This document shows positions 5,163-5,788 of a stretch of 5,788 bases of DNA, in pieces. Every line of letters begins with the position of its first letter. Within the stretch, counting starts at the first letter, position 1. Source of the stretch: Comamonadaceae bacterium CG_4_10_14_3_um_filter_60_75 (GTDB lineage: Bacteria > Pseudomonadota > Gammaproteobacteria > Burkholderiales > Burkholderiaceae_C); NCBI GenBank assembly GCA_002784245.1, contig PFKL01000048.1, forward strand, positions 1-5,788. The letters run 5' to 3'. Below the pieces are notes generated by a model that worked only from the letters and a program-made list of their open reading frames with translations, did not search any database and was not told where the DNA came from. Position numbers and translations under genes: made by a program.

Positions 5163-5788
5163 ATCCCCGGCTGCTGATCTTTGCCAAGGCCCCAGTCGCC
5201 GGTGCAGTCAAAACCCGGCTGATCCCTGCGTTGGGGGCCGACGGCGCGGCGGCGTTGGCGCAACGCATGCTGGTGCACGCCTTGGCCCAGGCCAAGGCGG
5301 CGCAACTGGGCGCGGTTGAGCTGTGTGTCAGCCCGGCCGCGACGGACAAAGTCTGGGGCCCCTGGCGCGCGCGCCACACGGGGTCCTGGTCTGATCAAGG
5401 GACGGGTGATCTGGGCGAGCGCATGGCCCGCGCTGCCCAGCGAGTGCTGGCCGCCGGGCAGTCCGTATTGCTGGTGGGTACCGACTGCCCGGCGTTGGAC
5501 GCTGCCCATCTGCGCCGCGCCGCCGCCGCACTGACGCAGCACGATGCTTGTTTGATTCCTGCGCACGACGGCGGCTATGTGCTGCTGGGTCTGCGCCGGT
5601 TTGATGCGACCGTGTTTTCAGAGATCGCCTGGAGCACTGCCAGCGTGGCGCGCGTCACGCTGGATCGCTTGCGGCAGCTGTGCTGGTCGGTGCAAGTCTT
5701 TGCGCCCCTGTACGACATTGATGAGCCTGTCGACTTGCCGTATTTGCCCGACGATTGGGTGCAGACCTTGTCGGCACGGGTGCCAGAG
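5159..5788 (+). CDS. TIGR04282-type (DUF2064) transferase, 3' end outside the window
   Basis: The frame opens at an ATG overlapping the previous stop (ATGA) and stays open for 210 codons to the window end. The protein belongs to TIGR04282/DUF2064, a nucleotidyl/glycosyltransferase-like family first called rSAM/selenodomain-associated transferase 1 and now usually annotated as an arsenosugar biosynthesis glycosyltransferase. Motifs are FAKAPVAGAVKTRL (8-21, nucleotide-binding loop with K and R), QGTGDLGERM (80-89), VGTDCPAL (106-113, acidic D109 with C110), PAHDGGYVLLG (134-144) and YDIDEPVDL (185-193). All expected motifs are present and the usual length is about 200 residues, so only a few C-terminal residues should be missing. 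Overlap with the TIGR04283 gene shows the two are translated together, in keeping with their known pairing. Whether it transfers a sugar or makes an activated sugar donor is not settled. Confidence 0.92.
   Translation, partial: MNPRLLIFAKAPVAGAVKTRLIPALGADGAAALAQRMLVHALAQAKAAQLGAVELCVSPAATDKVWGPWRARHTGSWSDQGTGDLGERMARAAQRVLAAGQSVLLVGTDCPALDAAHLRRAAAALTQHDACLIPAHDGGYVLLGLRRFDATVFSEIAWSTASVARVTLDRLRQLCWSVQVFAPLYDIDEPVDLPYLPDDWVQTLSARVPE

Overview
The window looks like chromosomal DNA from a betaproteobacterium, most likely order Burkholderiales and perhaps family Comamonadaceae. This rests on GC-rich coding sequence, a DUF4148 exported protein (a family typical of Burkholderiales), and the style of the sigma/anti-sigma pair. 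It is inference from protein character, not from a database search. Seven protein-coding genes are supported. No RNA genes, insertion sequences, CRISPR arrays or integration sites were seen.

Left half, minus strand (28-1348): in transcription order, a small exported DUF4148 protein, a strong intergenic stem-loop, an ECF-type sigma factor, and a 78-residue anti-sigma factor that overlaps the sigma gene by ATGA. The anti-sigma factor carries a ZAS zinc motif whose Cys/His spacing matches that known for the redox sensor RsrA. Diverging from this group across a 278-bp regulatory region is a plus-strand gene for an AhpD-like carboxymuconolactone decarboxylase-family protein with a CxxC active site. 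Together this resembles a thiol/oxidative-stress sensing unit: the anti-sigma factor senses, the sigma factor responds, and the AhpD-like enzyme and the exported DUF4148 protein are candidate targets.

Right half, plus strand (2310-5788): a 716-residue fusion of a TVP38/TMEM64 (DedA-like) membrane domain to a MerA/lipoamide-dehydrogenase-like flavoprotein disulfide reductase. It is followed after 27 bp by a TIGR04283-type glycosyltransferase, which overlaps by ATGA a TIGR04282-type (DUF2064) transferase that runs off the window. The last two families are known as paired partners of radical-SAM genes and are now generally annotated as arsenosugar biosynthesis glycosyltransferases. The likely reading is the edge of an arsenic (or related metalloid/selenium) organo-sugar locus, with the fusion reductase as an accessory. 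The defining arsM/arsS genes are not in this window, so the substrate is inferred.

The two halves are separated by a short gap (2197-2309) with a 7-bp hairpin and at best a weak promoter. Whether the sigma factor also controls the right-hand operon cannot be read from the sequence.
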